Below are positions 1 to 11,757 of a DNA stretch of 64,000 bases, piece after piece. The notes beneath the pieces are model-generated. The model was not told where the DNA came from. It searched no databases and saw only the letters and a list, made by a program, of their open reading frames with translations. Positions within the stretch are counted from its first letter, which is position 1. Each line of letters begins with the position of its first letter. The stretch is from Chloranthus sessilifolius (Eukaryota > Streptophyta > Magnoliopsida > Chloranthales > Chloranthaceae): contig CM037595.1 in assembly GCA_021018995.1 (NCBI GenBank), positions 79,299,159 to 79,363,158 of the forward strand, read 5' to 3'. Both the position numbers and the translations under genes were made by a program.

Positions 1-355
1 TTTACTAACATCTATGGTTATGGCAATCTTGCATTATACAAGTGTTTCAGTTTTAAATCTCTATTGAAAAAGTGGGCTAAGAAAATTAGGACTAACGAAT
101 ATTTCTTTGATGATTCGTGGAACGCTTTTAACCATCTTTCCTTTATCATATGAAAGAATTAGTAAGAGTAATCAATGAATGAATTCAATGACCACCACCC
201 TTTTCAAGTCACTATAATTTTTTCCCCTAGGAGTTACAGAAGCATACTCTTTAAACATATCTGTTTGGAAATCTTGTCAGCACTTATGACATTCCAAATG
301 GTCATTAACTATCATATATTACTGCCCTTTTTTTCTAACATGCTAATGCACCATA
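1..355. other. unassigned non-coding flank
   Basis: AT-rich sequence with no recognisable coding potential or repeat structure. Short open frames here have no domain character. Its right end supplies the left TSD (CCATA, 351-355) of the adjoining TRIM. Confidence 0.4.
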
Positions 356-881
356 TGATGAATCTGTGCATCCAACTCAAAACCAGTTGGCTATGAGTGA
401 AGGGGCCCAGAATATTATAAGGGGAGAGACAAGGCTTTGATTTACCCGATGTGGGAGTAAACTTCAACACACCCCTGCACATGTTGGCGGGACTGAGCAA
501 AATCATGTGACAATTGAACCAGGTGACCTTGAGTGGAGAAAGGCCTGCTCTGATACCTTGATGAATTTGGGCTTCCATCTCAAACCAATTGGCTATGAGT
601 GGAATCCCATGAGCCTAACTCAACCTCACAAAACCGGCTTGTAAGGTGAGGATTGCCCAAGGTTTATATATAGCCCGAGGCCATGCTACCCAGGCGATGT
701 GGGACTATTGCTCACGCCCCTTCACGTGTAACGTGTCTCTCTACATCCCTGTGGTTATCTGCTCTGATACCGTGATGAATCTGTGCATCCAACTCAAACC
801 AATTGGCTTTGAGTTAAGGGGGCCAGGACTAAAGGGAGAGATAGGGCTATGATTTACCCGATGTGGTACTAAACTTCAACA
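356..881 (-). mobile_element. TRIM (miniature LTR retrotransposon), TSD CCATA
   Basis: Two short LTR copies lie at 356-469 and 773-881. On the minus strand each starts TGTTGAAGTTTA and ends ATTCATCA. They flank about 300 bp that has no coding capacity. Just inside the right copy (the 5' LTR in minus orientation) is a primer binding site reading GGTATCAGAGC on the minus strand, complementary to initiator tRNA-Met. The element is bounded by identical 5-bp TSDs, CCATA at 351-355 and 882-886. A third, diverged LTR-like start, again next to a GGTATCAGAGC-type site, lies near 559, so the internal part may be a tandem or recombined TRIM. Confidence 0.85.
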
Positions 882-1029
882 CCATATACAACAGATATGC
901 AGCAGAACATAAGTGAGGACCATCTTGGACCTATTGGCAATGAGTGCGAACATGGCAGTGACTTAAAAGTTTTCCATTGACTGATCGACTTAAATGAATT
1001 CAATTATATAGTGTATTTTTTCCATGGTA

Positions 1030-1300
1030 TCTAAAGTCTAAACACAGCCGACATCGATACGTATCAGCAATACATATCGGTTTTTGGAGAAACCGATACC
1101 GGTAGTGACACCAATACCATTATCAATATGCCATTGGTGGTATCGGCCACTACTGATACGTATCGGCCAATACTATCTTTTTTATATTTTTATTTATTTT
1201 TATTTTTTCATTCAATAAAAAAAAAAATATCGGTATCGCTATCAACCGATACGTACCGGTCCAAAGACTGGACTGATACTTGAGACCGTTTCCGAGTTGA
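1030..1300. repeat. GATACGTATCGG palindrome repeat
   Basis: A cluster of the palindromic motif GATACGTATC and variants, interrupted by an A/T-rich run. The same motif fills the hAT-like MITEs at 49283-49498 and 63189-63405, so this is probably a decayed member of that family. Clear terminal repeats and a TSD were not found here. Confidence 0.5.
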
Positions 1301-1418
1301 TAAATTTATTCTATATAAATAGCATCATTCTTTCACTTTACTTTCAACAAAAGGCTAAATAAAAGAAAAGAAATGGCACAATAGCTTTTCTTTTCAAGTT
1401 TTCCTCTATAACCCAACA

Positions 1419-1790
1419 GTGTCTTGGATCAGAGTATTTGGGCTCATACTACTGAATGGTGAGTTTGAGGAAGACATCTTAATCAGGCTAAATGTAAGGT
1501 GGGTGAAGTGGAGGCAGACAAGTGGTTGTGTGATCAACATGCCACTTCGATTGAAGGAACATTTTGTACAGCGGGATGGTAAGACCTGCATTACTGTATG
1601 GTGCAGTGTTAGGCTACAAAAAAGCGACAGGAAAACAGAGTTTATGCGGTTGAGATGCGTATGTTGAGGTGGATGCATGAAGTAACAAGAAAGGATAAAA
1701 TTAGAAACGGGCATATAGGAGGAAATTTAGGGGGTGGCTTCAATAAAAGCGATAATTAAAGAACATTGTTGAGATGGTTCGGCATGTTAG
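1419..1790 (+). pseudogene. RTE-type LINE remnant (3' end of reverse transcriptase)
   Basis: Two broken frames together resemble the C-terminal end of plant RTE-clade LINE polyproteins. A stretch reading VRWVKWRQTSG is followed by a PLRLKEHF segment, then MRMLRWM and TRKDKIRN, and finally LLRWFG. The order and spacing match the family, but stops and frameshifts break it and nothing upstream survives, as expected of a 5'-truncated LINE copy. Confidence 0.7.
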
Positions 1791-2937
1791 TGGATGCTCT
1801 TGCGACTGTGCTTGTTTTGAAGAGCTGTCAGTGGATGGTTCGATGACTTATCCTCACTTTCTTTGAGATGTTACCAGATGATCCAGCAACTATGTTCTGA
1901 TTGTTAGTGGGTTTTTTTATTGCTCTCGTCAAAGTTTGTGACTGTTTTAAGGTTTTCAATAGTTGAGTACTAAGAGGTTGAACGTAAATAGGAGGTTAAA
2001 TGCAGATAGAGAAAAAAGAAACAATATGGTAATGGAAGGATAGGCTTGCCATTTGAAATGGATGGTAGCAAGATTGCATTTTTTTTATGAGAAGAAGAGA
2101 CATAAAGACAAAAAGATGTATTTTTGGCGCGAGCATCGGAATTTCAGTTTCAGAATGACCTACAATTTTCCTGGTTGTGGCGAGAATAGAAGCAACAATG
2201 TTGTTTGGAAGCCTCACTCCTGAGCAGGAGAATTCTTTGCTAACTTCAAAGAACCAAAAATACATCTTTAACAGCTGGAGTTTGTGGGGGTCAAACAAGC
2301 CTTGTAACTCATGAAAGAATGTCACTATTGTCAAGTTTCATGGTAACCTGAATGCTTGGTTCTTTCGGTTGTGGAAATAAAGACCAGAAGATTGAAGGTT
2401 GGAGGGTGGTATGACTGGTGGTCAAAAAACTGTATTGTGGAGTCAACCTCAGCAGATTCGTAGGTGGACGGCATCCTTGGAGACTAAGCAATAGTGATGT
2501 GGGAATCTGCCATAATTAAAAAAAAAAAACAAATCGGCCCAGACATTTTTTGTTTCAATTCTAATCAAAGATGGCCATGGAGTCTGTTCTATGAGAGAAT
2601 AGGGGCCATGGGAGTTGGTAGAGCACTCAATTACTTTTTTCTCACAACGGAATCCTACTAGGAACACTATAGAACAGCATGTGGATCTTAAGGAAGCTGT
2701 ATATGACTGTGGGATCTCGTTCCACCTTTAATAAAAGATTTCGTTTAGAAGAGTTGGAGTTTGTCGGGGGGCTTGCATTGAAAAAAAGATTTGTGGGATG
2801 GGCAACTTGAAAAAGAAGATTTGTGGGCTGGGCTTGGAATCGATCCTGAAATGATGACCTTTGAAGGCCTTGCATACGCTAGGATCGAAGTAAACTTTTT
2901 ATGCATAACAGAACATCGCTATCCCTAAAATTATAGC
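1791..2937. other. intergenic stretch, nothing identified
   Basis: No domain, repeat termini or RNA gene recognised. Minus-strand open frames of 60-112 codons occur but are A/T-driven and show no conserved motif. Part may be an old LINE body, but nothing specific supports that. Confidence 0.3.
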
Positions 2938-2945
2938 GTAAATTC

Positions 2946-3514
2946 TAGGGGTCTCAATGGGCTGGGATCGAACCCGGCCCGGCCCGCTATGGGCTGGATA
3001 TGGGATGTGCTTTTATGCTCATTTAATAAACGAGGCTGGGCCAGGCTAGGCTGAATTTATATACGGGCCGGACTTGGGCATTTAGAGTCAAGCCTGTTGG
3101 CCTGCTATACTATAAAGCTTTGGCCCGGCCTGAATAAAAATTTGTATGTATATATTAGTAGACACCTATTGCGTTATGTATATTTCAGTCAATATTTGTG
3201 AAATTATTACATTATCATCGTTTTAATCCATTAGTGTTTTAAAATGAGGGTATATTTGGTAATTACCTCAACTACATTTGCTCCAAAGGGTCAGATGGGC
3301 TCCTATCTGGCCTGAATTCACCCTAAAAACGATTAGAGATGTGGCTTGAATAGGCTTTTGTCAAGCTGGGCATTACTTGGGCCAGGTATGGGCTAGGTTA
3401 TTTTTAGTCGGCCCAGCCCGGCCCGAATAATAAATGGGTTGGGTGTGGGCCCTCATTTCAGCCCATTTAAAACTCGGGTCATTTAAGGCCTGGCTCGGCC
3501 CATTGAGACCCATA
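2946..3514. mobile_element. MITE with TAGGGGTCTCAATGGGC termini
   Basis: The left end TAGGGGTCTCAATGGGC and the reverse complement of the right end differ at one of 17 positions. The interior is rich in GGCCCGGCCC and GGGCTGG repeats in both orientations. Candidate 8-bp TSDs are GTAAATTC (2938-2945) and GTAAATCG (3515-3522), 6 of 8 identical, which would fit a hAT-like origin. No coding capacity. Confidence 0.7.
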
Positions 3515-3539
3515 GTAAATCGCGCATGATATGATTAAA

Positions 3540-4370
3540 GTATTAATCTCCGAGATGAAATAAAATTTAAAATAAGGAAGAAGATAAAGAAATTCGAGGA
3601 ATTTCACCATGGAAATTATTGGCTTCACACCAAAGGACAAGAATCACTCTTGCTCCAAACGAAAACACATCGCAAGTCTTCACGGGGTTGAAAGAATCTC
3701 TCTCAAAAGATTGTACAAAGCACTCCATAATCATATTCATTAATTGTTTAAATAAAGTGTTTACAATGTGTATTTATAAAGCAAAGAAAACCTAACTAGG
3801 TCCAATCATACTAAAAATAAAGACTCCTGGATGCAAAAGAAAACTAAACCTAAAGAAAATCTCATAATAAAAGATTTTTAACCTAGTTGGAATCATAAAA
3901 TAGAAATTTCGAGTCAAAATCTGGTTTGCCGAAGCAACTCGGCCTGATCTCGCGTGCGCGAGATTTAGGCTCGCATGTGAGTTTGCGCCGCAAGATTCAT
4001 CTCTAGTCGAATTCGTGTGCGCGAGTCGGGGTCTCGAGCGCGCGAGTCTGGACAAAACATCCTTTTGTATGTCTTCCTTCTCTATTCTTTGCTCATCTTT
4101 TGTCCTCGTGTGCGCTTACTTTCGAATTGATCTATTCACGTTTCGTGCCCATGTGTACGCAGCTTTCGATCTATCTTTAACAAGTCTTTTAAAATCCTCT
4201 TTACAGGTCCACTTCTTCTTCAACTTCCTTTTCCAAATCGGACCGCCATCCCAGTGCTCAGATCTGGATTCCGCATCACTTTTCTTTGACAGAGATACCA
4301 AGAGATTTTTGGTTTACAGACTTGAAAAACATATACCACATCATCATCGAACTGGAATGGGACCAACATT
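3540..4370 (-). repeat. truncated chromovirus-type LTR, minus strand
   Basis: Read on the minus strand it has the layout of the LTRs described further on. A short frame near the start (4116-4301) ends in a basic stretch with RKLKKKW. A cluster of near-palindromic GCGCGAG/CTCGCG motifs follows (3945-4045), then a TATA-like CTTTATAAATAC and the sentence-like block TTTGGTGTGAAGCC shared with the LTRs at 33.4, 36 and 41.7 kb. The 3' end of the LTR is missing, so it is a truncated relic. The boundaries are approximate. Confidence 0.45.
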
Positions 4371-4374
4371 GTGA

Positions 4375-5280
4375 CGGGGGTTCTATTGACTTGAAGCCTG
4401 CTGCATCTCTCACAGCTCGATTGCTGTGCTACATAGTGGGGATCAGGCTATGCTACTCTGTCAATCAAGCCTAGTATTTCTAGTCCTCGGAGAAGCTTGA
4501 TGGAGCCATGAGGATGTCGACTGCTTGAGCCTTCCGATGGCAACCGTGAGAAAATACATGCCGAAGAAGATGACATAGCATCTTCCCATATCTGAAGCTG
4601 TGTAATGGGTTTCGAGTTGAGTTGGAGGATCAAACAACATGTAGGACCGCAAACTCTTCTTCTCCATTATGTGACCAGCTCGTGGCTGAGTGACTGGCTC
4701 GTGGCTGAGTATCAAGCTTGTTGAATTATTTTTAAGTTGAGCTTAAGGCATCGTCAAGTCTGTTGATGGGTAAGAGGACAGTTGTTGCAAGGCATGATGG
4801 CGAATTACGTGGTGCGGGATCTTGGAAACGTGTGTCAGATCCGTGAAATCTCTTAGGCCTACAAGTTGAGCCTAATAGATGGATTCTAAAAGCCGGATGA
4901 CATACAGATTGACTCATTAGGATTTGCTTCAGTAAGTAGGTCTTTTAACTTCGACGGACCAGATCATTTCTCAAAATCATCCCATGTCTCCCACTATATG
5001 AATGATATATCTAAGGCTATGAATAATGCTATGCAATATGGTTCTTCAATGCCAAGGTGTCTATGACGTGATGATACATAGATGATGTTTTGGTCCTCCG
5101 AATCCGTGAATTTATTCAAGATTCATTAGAAGATGATTATACCATTTTTTGGCATGTGGATGGGTTTTTTTTTTTCTTCCCCGGGATGGAGCGTAAGAAC
5201 CTTGAGGTCTTAGGTCCATCCCACCTTACCCATAAAAAAAAGGAGAACCATTGGGGCTGCATCTAAACACAAAGACCAGT
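4375..5280. other. intergenic stretch, mostly unassigned
   Basis: No gene recognised. A short direct duplication (CTCGTGGCTGAGTGACTGG type) occurs at about 4680-4712. A T-run followed by a C/G-rich segment at 5165-5225 looks repeat-derived. Confidence 0.3.
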
Positions 5281-6617
5281 TTGCCGATATGTACGCCAAT
5301 GACACCAATTTAAGCTCGTTGGAGGACGAGATGGAAAAATTACTTGTAACGGACCTGTATCAAATGAGTAAAATAGTGAGGCTAAATTATATGGGGTCGC
5401 CGAAGGACCTCAATAAGTTATTTGTGGCAATTAAACAGAGAATGGTTGCGCCTGGAAAAGAAAATAATGTAAAACTGCATGGGAAGGGTGCATTAGAACT
5501 CAAGAGCTTGCAATGTTATGCTAATTATGACAAAGGTAAGAGCATGGAGGCAGGTGAGAACTGTGGATTATAAGTGTTTTATTTTATCACATATGTATGG
5601 CTAAATAAATAAGTTTTAAAAAATACAACATGGAATGGTGGACTTGATTGTAAAGAAAAGTATGTTTTAGTTAAGACTTAAGAACCCCACGATCATGGCG
5701 CTACAAGAAACAAAATGGATTGTTTGCAACTAGAGATTAAGGTCCCAGGATCACGACCTACCAGAAACAAAATGGACAATTTGCAATGTCGACAATGTCA
5801 GGTCTGTTTGTTTGGGAATATATGGGATTGGTTAGTGATTGATGCTATAGGCACATCGGGTATATTTTTCTTGCCTGGGATACTTGGGTTTAGTCAAAAC
5901 TCCATTCGTTGTTTAGCCTGAGATCAATTTTCTTGTTATGCAAAAATGTTGCCGACTTATTTATTTGGGCAATGTCAACGATCTGTCTTTATAGGGCGAA
6001 TTATTAAGGACTCAAGTCCAATGGCAAGTGCTTGTGGTTCTTGACTGACCAAGACGATGAGAGGTTTCTCAAACTTTATGGACAGAGGAAGGTTGCTCGA
6101 TATATCTATTAGAGGTTTCCTGTACACTTGGTTCAATGCGCAGGATCTTTCTAAACTCTGATGAGTGAATATATCCATCTGTACGGCTGATTAGGAAGAC
6201 CACTATCATGACTTGGTCATGGATGGTCTCACCAACACGACATCTTACTATTGGGATACATTTGTATATATGTGTAATGTATATGGGTGGTAGGTGTAAT
6301 ATTGGGTGTGTGAGTTGTAATGATATATTTGTCATACATTAGTATTATAAAAATTGGGATGCCGAGGCAGTTGATGGGGGGGTGTTGGTAGAAGTTTGGT
6401 ATGATTTAAGGCTGTATTGAGGGTTTTGGGCATGGCCTGGTGGGTTTCCTGGTCTGAGGGGGTTCCTCCCTTTGGGGGTGATAGGATTTTTTCCTGGGTT
6501 CCGGGTGGGTTTTTTTTTTTTTCCTGTTTTGTCTTTCCTTTGGATCTCTCGCTACCACACAAGTTTGTATTTCTTTTTCACTTTCTTTTTTCTAATGTAT
6601 TGCACCCTTACAGATTT
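5280..6617 (+). pseudogene. L1-type LINE remnant (ORF1 end and endonuclease)
   Basis: An open frame at 5289-5573 of unknown identity is followed by broken frames typical of the plant L1 apurinic endonuclease. These are WNGGLDCKEKYVLVKT near 5635 (compare WNVRGL in the family), PTIMALQETK near 5693, and MDRGRLLDISIRGFLYTWFN at about 6078-6135, which matches the late endonuclease block before a T-W-x-N motif. Frameshifts and stops abound. The hydrophobic frame at 6417-6617, ending next to a (TA)n tract, may be the 3' end of the same element. Reverse transcriptase is not recognisable. Confidence 0.55.
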
Positions 6618-6618
6618 T

Positions 6619-6621
<3 letters not shown>

Positions 6622-6691
<70 letters not shown>
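6622..6691. repeat. (TA)n microsatellite
   Basis: About 35 uninterrupted TA dinucleotides, directly after the putative LINE 3' end. Confidence 0.95.
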
Positions 6692-6694
<3 letters not shown>

Positions 6695-7059
6695 GTTTAT
6701 ATTTAACTTTCTTGAACTGTAAATTTTTTTAGTCTTTCACAGCCATTAGGAACCCTAAATGCCCAAAGAAGTATGAATCCTCATCTGAAAATATTGGTGT
6801 GTGTGGAACCTTTTAATGCTGCTGATCTTTCAGTTTTGAACACATACTGGATAGGGTAATAATTACTGACCAACATATTCAGGTTGCAGCATTCAATGCC
6901 CATTTGCACATCTGGACTTAGTAGAATGTTCCTTACCTCATAAAGTGATAAGAACAGAGTGCTTATGGCTCTTAAAGTTCTTGTGTTATAATAATTAGCA
7001 TGTGTTTTTATGATTGTCTACTGTATTCATAAGAGTTGATGGACTCAACTTCTTTGCAG

Positions 7060-9845
7060 AGCTGGGCTAGTTTCGAGCCTTATAAAACCACTGTGAAAAG
7101 GATGATGATGCAAGAGGAATTCTCGAGGGAGATTCCAAAAAAATCACCTTTTGAGATGATGAAAGAGGTTTCTAATTCGCAAATGGAGAAAAGATTTTCT
7201 ATTGCTCGCCAGAAGGATCATACAAACCCTTCATCCTCTTCCTCACCACCTTCTATCAACAAGGATGAGCTGAACAAATACTTGGCAAACAGGGGTAATT
7301 TGCTCAATTTATCATTTTATCATTTTATCATTAACAACCAATGCTCCTTTATGCTAGTTAAGAGCAAGAGCATTTGTAATTTCTAAAATTCACTTACTTT
7401 TATATATTTGTTTATTTATTTTTCTAAAATGCACCTATTTTTGCAGACATTCCAGGAAAGCCCTTAAAACAGGCCTCTGAATCTCCATCAATCTCCTTGT
7501 TCAAACAGGCTAAGGACCAGTCAGGACCTTCACAAGCTGTAGAACCTACAGCTCATAGGCTGCAAAATATGCAGAAAAGTAGTCCTCAGTCATCAGCATC
7601 AGTGTCATCATCCAGCACATTTAGAAATAACATGAGGGAGAATTTGGGTTTGTTCGATCAGTCCACCAGGGTAATGAGTAAAGTACTTTCTGATTCCTCC
7701 CCAGGCCAAGTAGGTTCAATCTTTGACGCAAGATCCAACATGCAGTGGGAAACTCCGCCAACTCAAACGACAGGAAGGATCTCTAGCACCAATTTACTCG
7801 AAAATAATTTGTCTGCCACAAAGCTGGAACAAATAAAGGCTCAAGTGAATGAACCATCAAAATTGAATAGTGGGGAGAATGTTCACAGAAAATCAATGAT
7901 TGGAAGCACCAAGGATAGTGTTACAGATCCTGAAAGCTCATATGCTGCGGTATCAGAAAAAAATATTGTCTCCCCATTTACTTCTGTGTCTGGTGATCCA
8001 CCTTCTGCTGGTGTGACCGGAAAAACGTCCATTGAAATTGCATCAGCTGCACAATTTTCTCCTATCATCTCAGTATCAACTTCAGCAATATCACCACTCC
8101 CTGTTTCAGCTGCACCATCGTCGTCTCCATCTGCCACTGCTTTCAGTGGATCGTTACCCAATACAAAACCTCTTATGGATTCCATCCAAACGGGTTTATC
8201 ACCATTCTCATCTTCAGTATCATCTACACCACCCATTCTCTCTGGGGGTGCTTTCTCTTTTCAGCCCCCAAAATCAGAGGTTTCATTGCCTATTCCAGTC
8301 TCTTCTGAGACGGCTCCATCACAACCTAAGCCTCTCATTGGTGACTCTAGTTCAAGGATGGAACCAGCTCTATCACCAACACTGGTACATGAAAATTCAT
8401 TTGGATTGGCATCTGGAAGCCAACCCGGGATGCTTAACACTCCTAATTTTAATATGTTTGGTACTGCATCTAATGCTTCTTCAAATCCTAAACCTGAAGT
8501 GCAATCTTCTTTACATGCTCTGTTCCCTTCACCTAGTGCTCCAACTGATGGGAAGAATGAAGATTTGAACCTTTCCATTACCCAAGAGGATGAGATGGAA
8601 GAGGAGGTTCCTGACATGACGACTGAGCTGAGCTTGGGACCCCTTGGTGGGTTTGGGCTCGGATCTACCCCTGCCCCAAGTGCACCAAAGCCTAACCCAT
8701 TTGGCACTCCATTTGCATCTGCAGCGCCGAATCCATCGACCTCTCCATTCACTTTAACAATTCCCAGTGGAGAGATGTTTCGACCTGCGTCTTTTAGTTT
8801 TCCATCTGTTCAACCACCCCACCCGTCTCCTCCAACTAATCTGGGTGGTTTTTCTCCGGGGTTTGGTACATCGTCATCTGGAAGTGGATTTGGACAGCCG
8901 GCACAAATCGGAGCTGGGCAGCAAGCTCTGGGATCAGTTCTTGGTGCTTTTGGACAGTCAAGACAGCTGGGCACGGGCGTACCCGGTTTCGGTTTTGGTA
9001 CTTCAGTTGGATACAGTGGTAGTGGGCTTTCAACTGCTGCTCCTAGTGGTGGGTCTGCCGGTGCTGCTACTGGAGGGTTTTCAGGAGTTGCTTCTACTGG
9101 GGGCGGGTTTGCTGGTGTTTCGGGCGGTGGTGGGTTTGCTGCAGCTGCTTCAGGTGGTGGTGGATTCGCAGGAGCTGCAGGAGGTAATATTTATTTGAGT
9201 AGCTTAATGCTTAATGTGAACCTATAGCTATATTTACTCTGCTCCTAGCTCACCACTCTTTTGACTCCCCAACTTGATATTGTATATATTTTCTGAATTT
9301 TGTGGTGTACAAGCAAATATATTTGTTGGAGAGCTGGTATTAGGTCCATGGATCAGTCATGCACTACTAAACCAATCAACCCTTAGAAAGTTGCAGAGAT
9401 TTAGAATAGATTTTTTTTAGAGGCTTCTGAGACTGTGAAAGTCAGCTCTTTAGAGGTTTAGTGGTGCAAGATTGACCCGTGCACCACCCATAGTGGCCAG
9501 GCCTGTGCACGCTCTTCATAAAAATATTAACAGCGGGGCTTGATAACGTGATAATTTGGGAGTTCATTTGGGTTTTCTGACCTGCTGTGTAAAATTTTCC
9601 CAAGGGTTAAAACTTAAAAAGAAAGCTGTGAAATCTCTGTTGGCCATGTTTTTGATGAGAATGTTGTATGCCTAGTTGAAAAGTATTAGCTACAGGTGAA
9701 TTTCATGCTTAGATTCATTTGTCGTGCAGGTGGATTTGGCGCTTTTAGCAGCCAACAGGGAAGTGGTGGCTTCTCTGGATTTAGTGGCACCAATGCTGCA
9801 GTTGCCGGAAAACCATCTGAGCTTTTCACCCAGATGAGAAGATAG
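7060..9845 (+). CDS. NUP214: nuclear pore complex protein NUP214 homologue, C-terminal exons
   Basis: Three spliced exons: 7060-7294, 7447-9183 and 9730-9845 (2088 nt, 695 residues plus stop). Introns of 152 and 546 bp have GT donors and TTGCAG/TCGTGCAG acceptors and keep frame. The first visible exon starts in the reading frame after an acceptor CAG at 7057-7059, so upstream exons coding for the N-terminal beta-propeller and coiled coils must lie to the left; none was found in 1-7059. Features match plant NUP214 (LNO1 in Arabidopsis). These are SWASFEPYKTTVKRM, a long Ser/Pro-rich disordered region, an acidic EDEMEEEVPD block followed by ELSLGPLGGFGLGS, FG and GGGF repeats, and the terminal ELFTQMRR. 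The family sits on the cytoplasmic face of the nuclear pore, where FG repeats bind transport receptors and the protein serves mRNA export. The product is partial only because of the window. Confidence 0.9.
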
Positions 9846-10230
9846 TTGAATATTTTTCGGAGACTTGCTGATCAGAACCAATCTACCCTGTGCTACTTAT
9901 TCTTGGAACAGATTAGGCCGACACGGATATGGATATGTAGGGAACATATCTCTAGCTATATTATCAACTGCCAAGACTTATCAAAAACATTAAATCCTCC
10001 TGATCAGATCGTGGCGAAGAAAATTTTGATCATGCATTCTACACAAGTTTTGATGCGTCAATGTATGAAAGTTTTGTATATGTACCTATTTAAAATGGCA
10101 AATTCCAGGTAACAGGAGCTGCTACAGAGTGTATGCGGATATGTGCGCTTATGCTGCTTGTATAAAATAGCAAATTACAAGCATAGTAACAAATATCAGC
10201 TGAGTTATTGACAATCTCATAATAAATTCG
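9846..10230 (+). promoter_or_regulatory. probable NUP214 3' UTR with AATAAA
   Basis: Sequence downstream of the TAG stop at 9843-9845, with a canonical AATAAA at 10221-10226. If used, the 3' UTR would be roughly 390-400 nt. The site is not proven; T/G-rich stretches near 10070-10140 could serve alternative ends. Confidence 0.35.
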
Positions 10231-10436
10231 TGAGCTTTCTATCCAAAGTGAAGTAAAAGTTAAAAAATCATTATAGGTAATATATCACGATATATTCAAT
10301 ATATCATAATGCGTTTAATTCACGATATAGCGTGCTAATTCATGAGAAAATTTTGCCACTCGGTGAGCATCAGTTGCAGTGTTTGGGTTATGGGTACTTT
10401 ATTACAATTCAAGATTCTTCCTTCTCAACACAAGTT

Positions 10437-10700
10437 TGATGTGCTTAAAATGTTGATTGCTTTGAAACAGACGATGGAGATTTCTTTTGGTCTCAATCTT
10501 CAGCACAATAGATCTTTAGATCACAGCCCTACCATCAGTTTGTCAGATTTTTATTTCATATGACACATTCTAAGATATGAATATGATCATGGGCATGCAT
10601 CAAACATATATCTTGAATCATTTTTCAGGATGTGTATTGACTTCAAGATCTGTCATGTAGAAGATTGGGACGAAAAATATCTCCATAGCATGAGTTAAAA
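10437..10700. repeat. decayed foldback MITE of the 'GATTGCTTTGAA' family
   Basis: The left part, TTGATTGCTTTGAAACAGAC followed by GATGGAGAT and CAATCTTC, returns in inverted form near 10650-10695 (GAAGATTGGGACGAAAAATATCTCCAT). The intact relative is the MITE at 43457-43780; another split copy flanks element C. Termini and TSD are lost here. Confidence 0.5.
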
Positions 10701-11410
10701 GCGGACTGGAGAAGGAAGAATTTTGGTTGGAAATAAATGGCTCATTTATAATCCTTCAGTTAACACTTTTTTCTCCTGGTCTTTAATCTACCTCAGTTAC
10801 GGTTTTTAACAAATTATATTGCCTGACTTTTTCCTAATGTTTCTTTCATTGAATAATCCTGAATTTTTCATTGCATTTTAGTGATTTTTCCCGAAATTAA
10901 CTGAAATTTTCCAAAGTTATGAATTGATGCCCTTGACGAATAATTCCGGAATCCTGACTTGGTGACTAATTCCGGAATCCTGACTTGGTGACTTTGATTA
11001 CAAGTAAGAGGATCTTATAAAGTTGAATAGTTTGTGCTAGCTTAGGTATCCAACCCGAGCACTGCCAGTAATGCTTGGGTCAATACCGTCAGAATGGTGA
11101 AGCATCGGGGGAGACGACCTGCTAAAGGTAAATAAATCTTTTCTAATTTTCACTCTAAAACCCACCCCAGTCATCTGCCCATCATGCATCGCAAGGTTAA
11201 AGTGGTTTGTAGCCAGGCTATTGACTTCTACTAAATTCAAGGTCCTTTATTTTTATTTTTCTTTTTGTTTTGATGGGAAAGGTCCTTTATTGATTCCTAA
11301 GCATCATGCAAATCTAGACTGTATTGGTGAACTTTCAATAAAATAGCATTTATCAAGTTTTATTTTACCTTATCATATATATCTATAATTTGAGAGAAGC
11401 ATCACCTAAT

Positions 11411-11749
11411 CATAGTGACAAATTTCTCTTAAATTTCTTCAAAATTTACCGAAACAAGGGTCGGGCGAAACTTTTGATGAAATTTTGATGACTTCTCTGA
11501 AATCGCTGAAATTTCATTAATTTTGCCGAAATTAATAAATTTTTGTCGAAATTAATGAAATTTTACCGAAATTAATAAATCTTTTTTAATTTTTGTCATT
11601 TTTTAAAAATAAATAAAATTTGTATGAAGTTTAAATATAATTTATATATAATACTTATTATACTCCCCGAAATTTTTTAAAAACTTTTTGAATTTTTCTC
11701 AAAATTTATCTGAAATAAACCCCTGAAGAAAATGAAATTTATCACTATG
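11411..11749. mobile_element. hAT-like MITE, TSD CACCTAAT
   Basis: The termini CATAGTGACAAATTT and (reverse complement) CATAGTGATAAATTT differ at one of 15 positions. Identical 8-bp TSDs CACCTAAT lie at 11403-11410 and 11750-11757. The interior repeats GAAATTAATAAATTT-type units and has no coding frame. A truncated relative with a TTTGTCTCTATGAC end lies near 58700-58830. Confidence 0.85.
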
Positions 11750-11757
11750 CACCTAAT

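Noticed and set aside
4015..4374. 119-codon plus-strand frame
   Set aside because: Overlaps the antisense truncated LTR and has no domain.
5289..5573. 94-codon frame considered as an upstream NUP214 exon
   Set aside because: No match to NUP214 sequence that I recognise, and it directly precedes L1 endonuclease-like frames.
7036..7386. Open frame read as an independent 116-codon protein
   Set aside because: It starts in an intron and runs past the donor at 7295. The exon 7060-7294 fits NUP214 and joins in frame to 7447.
8032..8752. Long frames on both strands overlapping the NUP214 exon
   Set aside because: Shadows of the true frame, caused by Ser/Pro- and Gly-rich codon bias; no domain.
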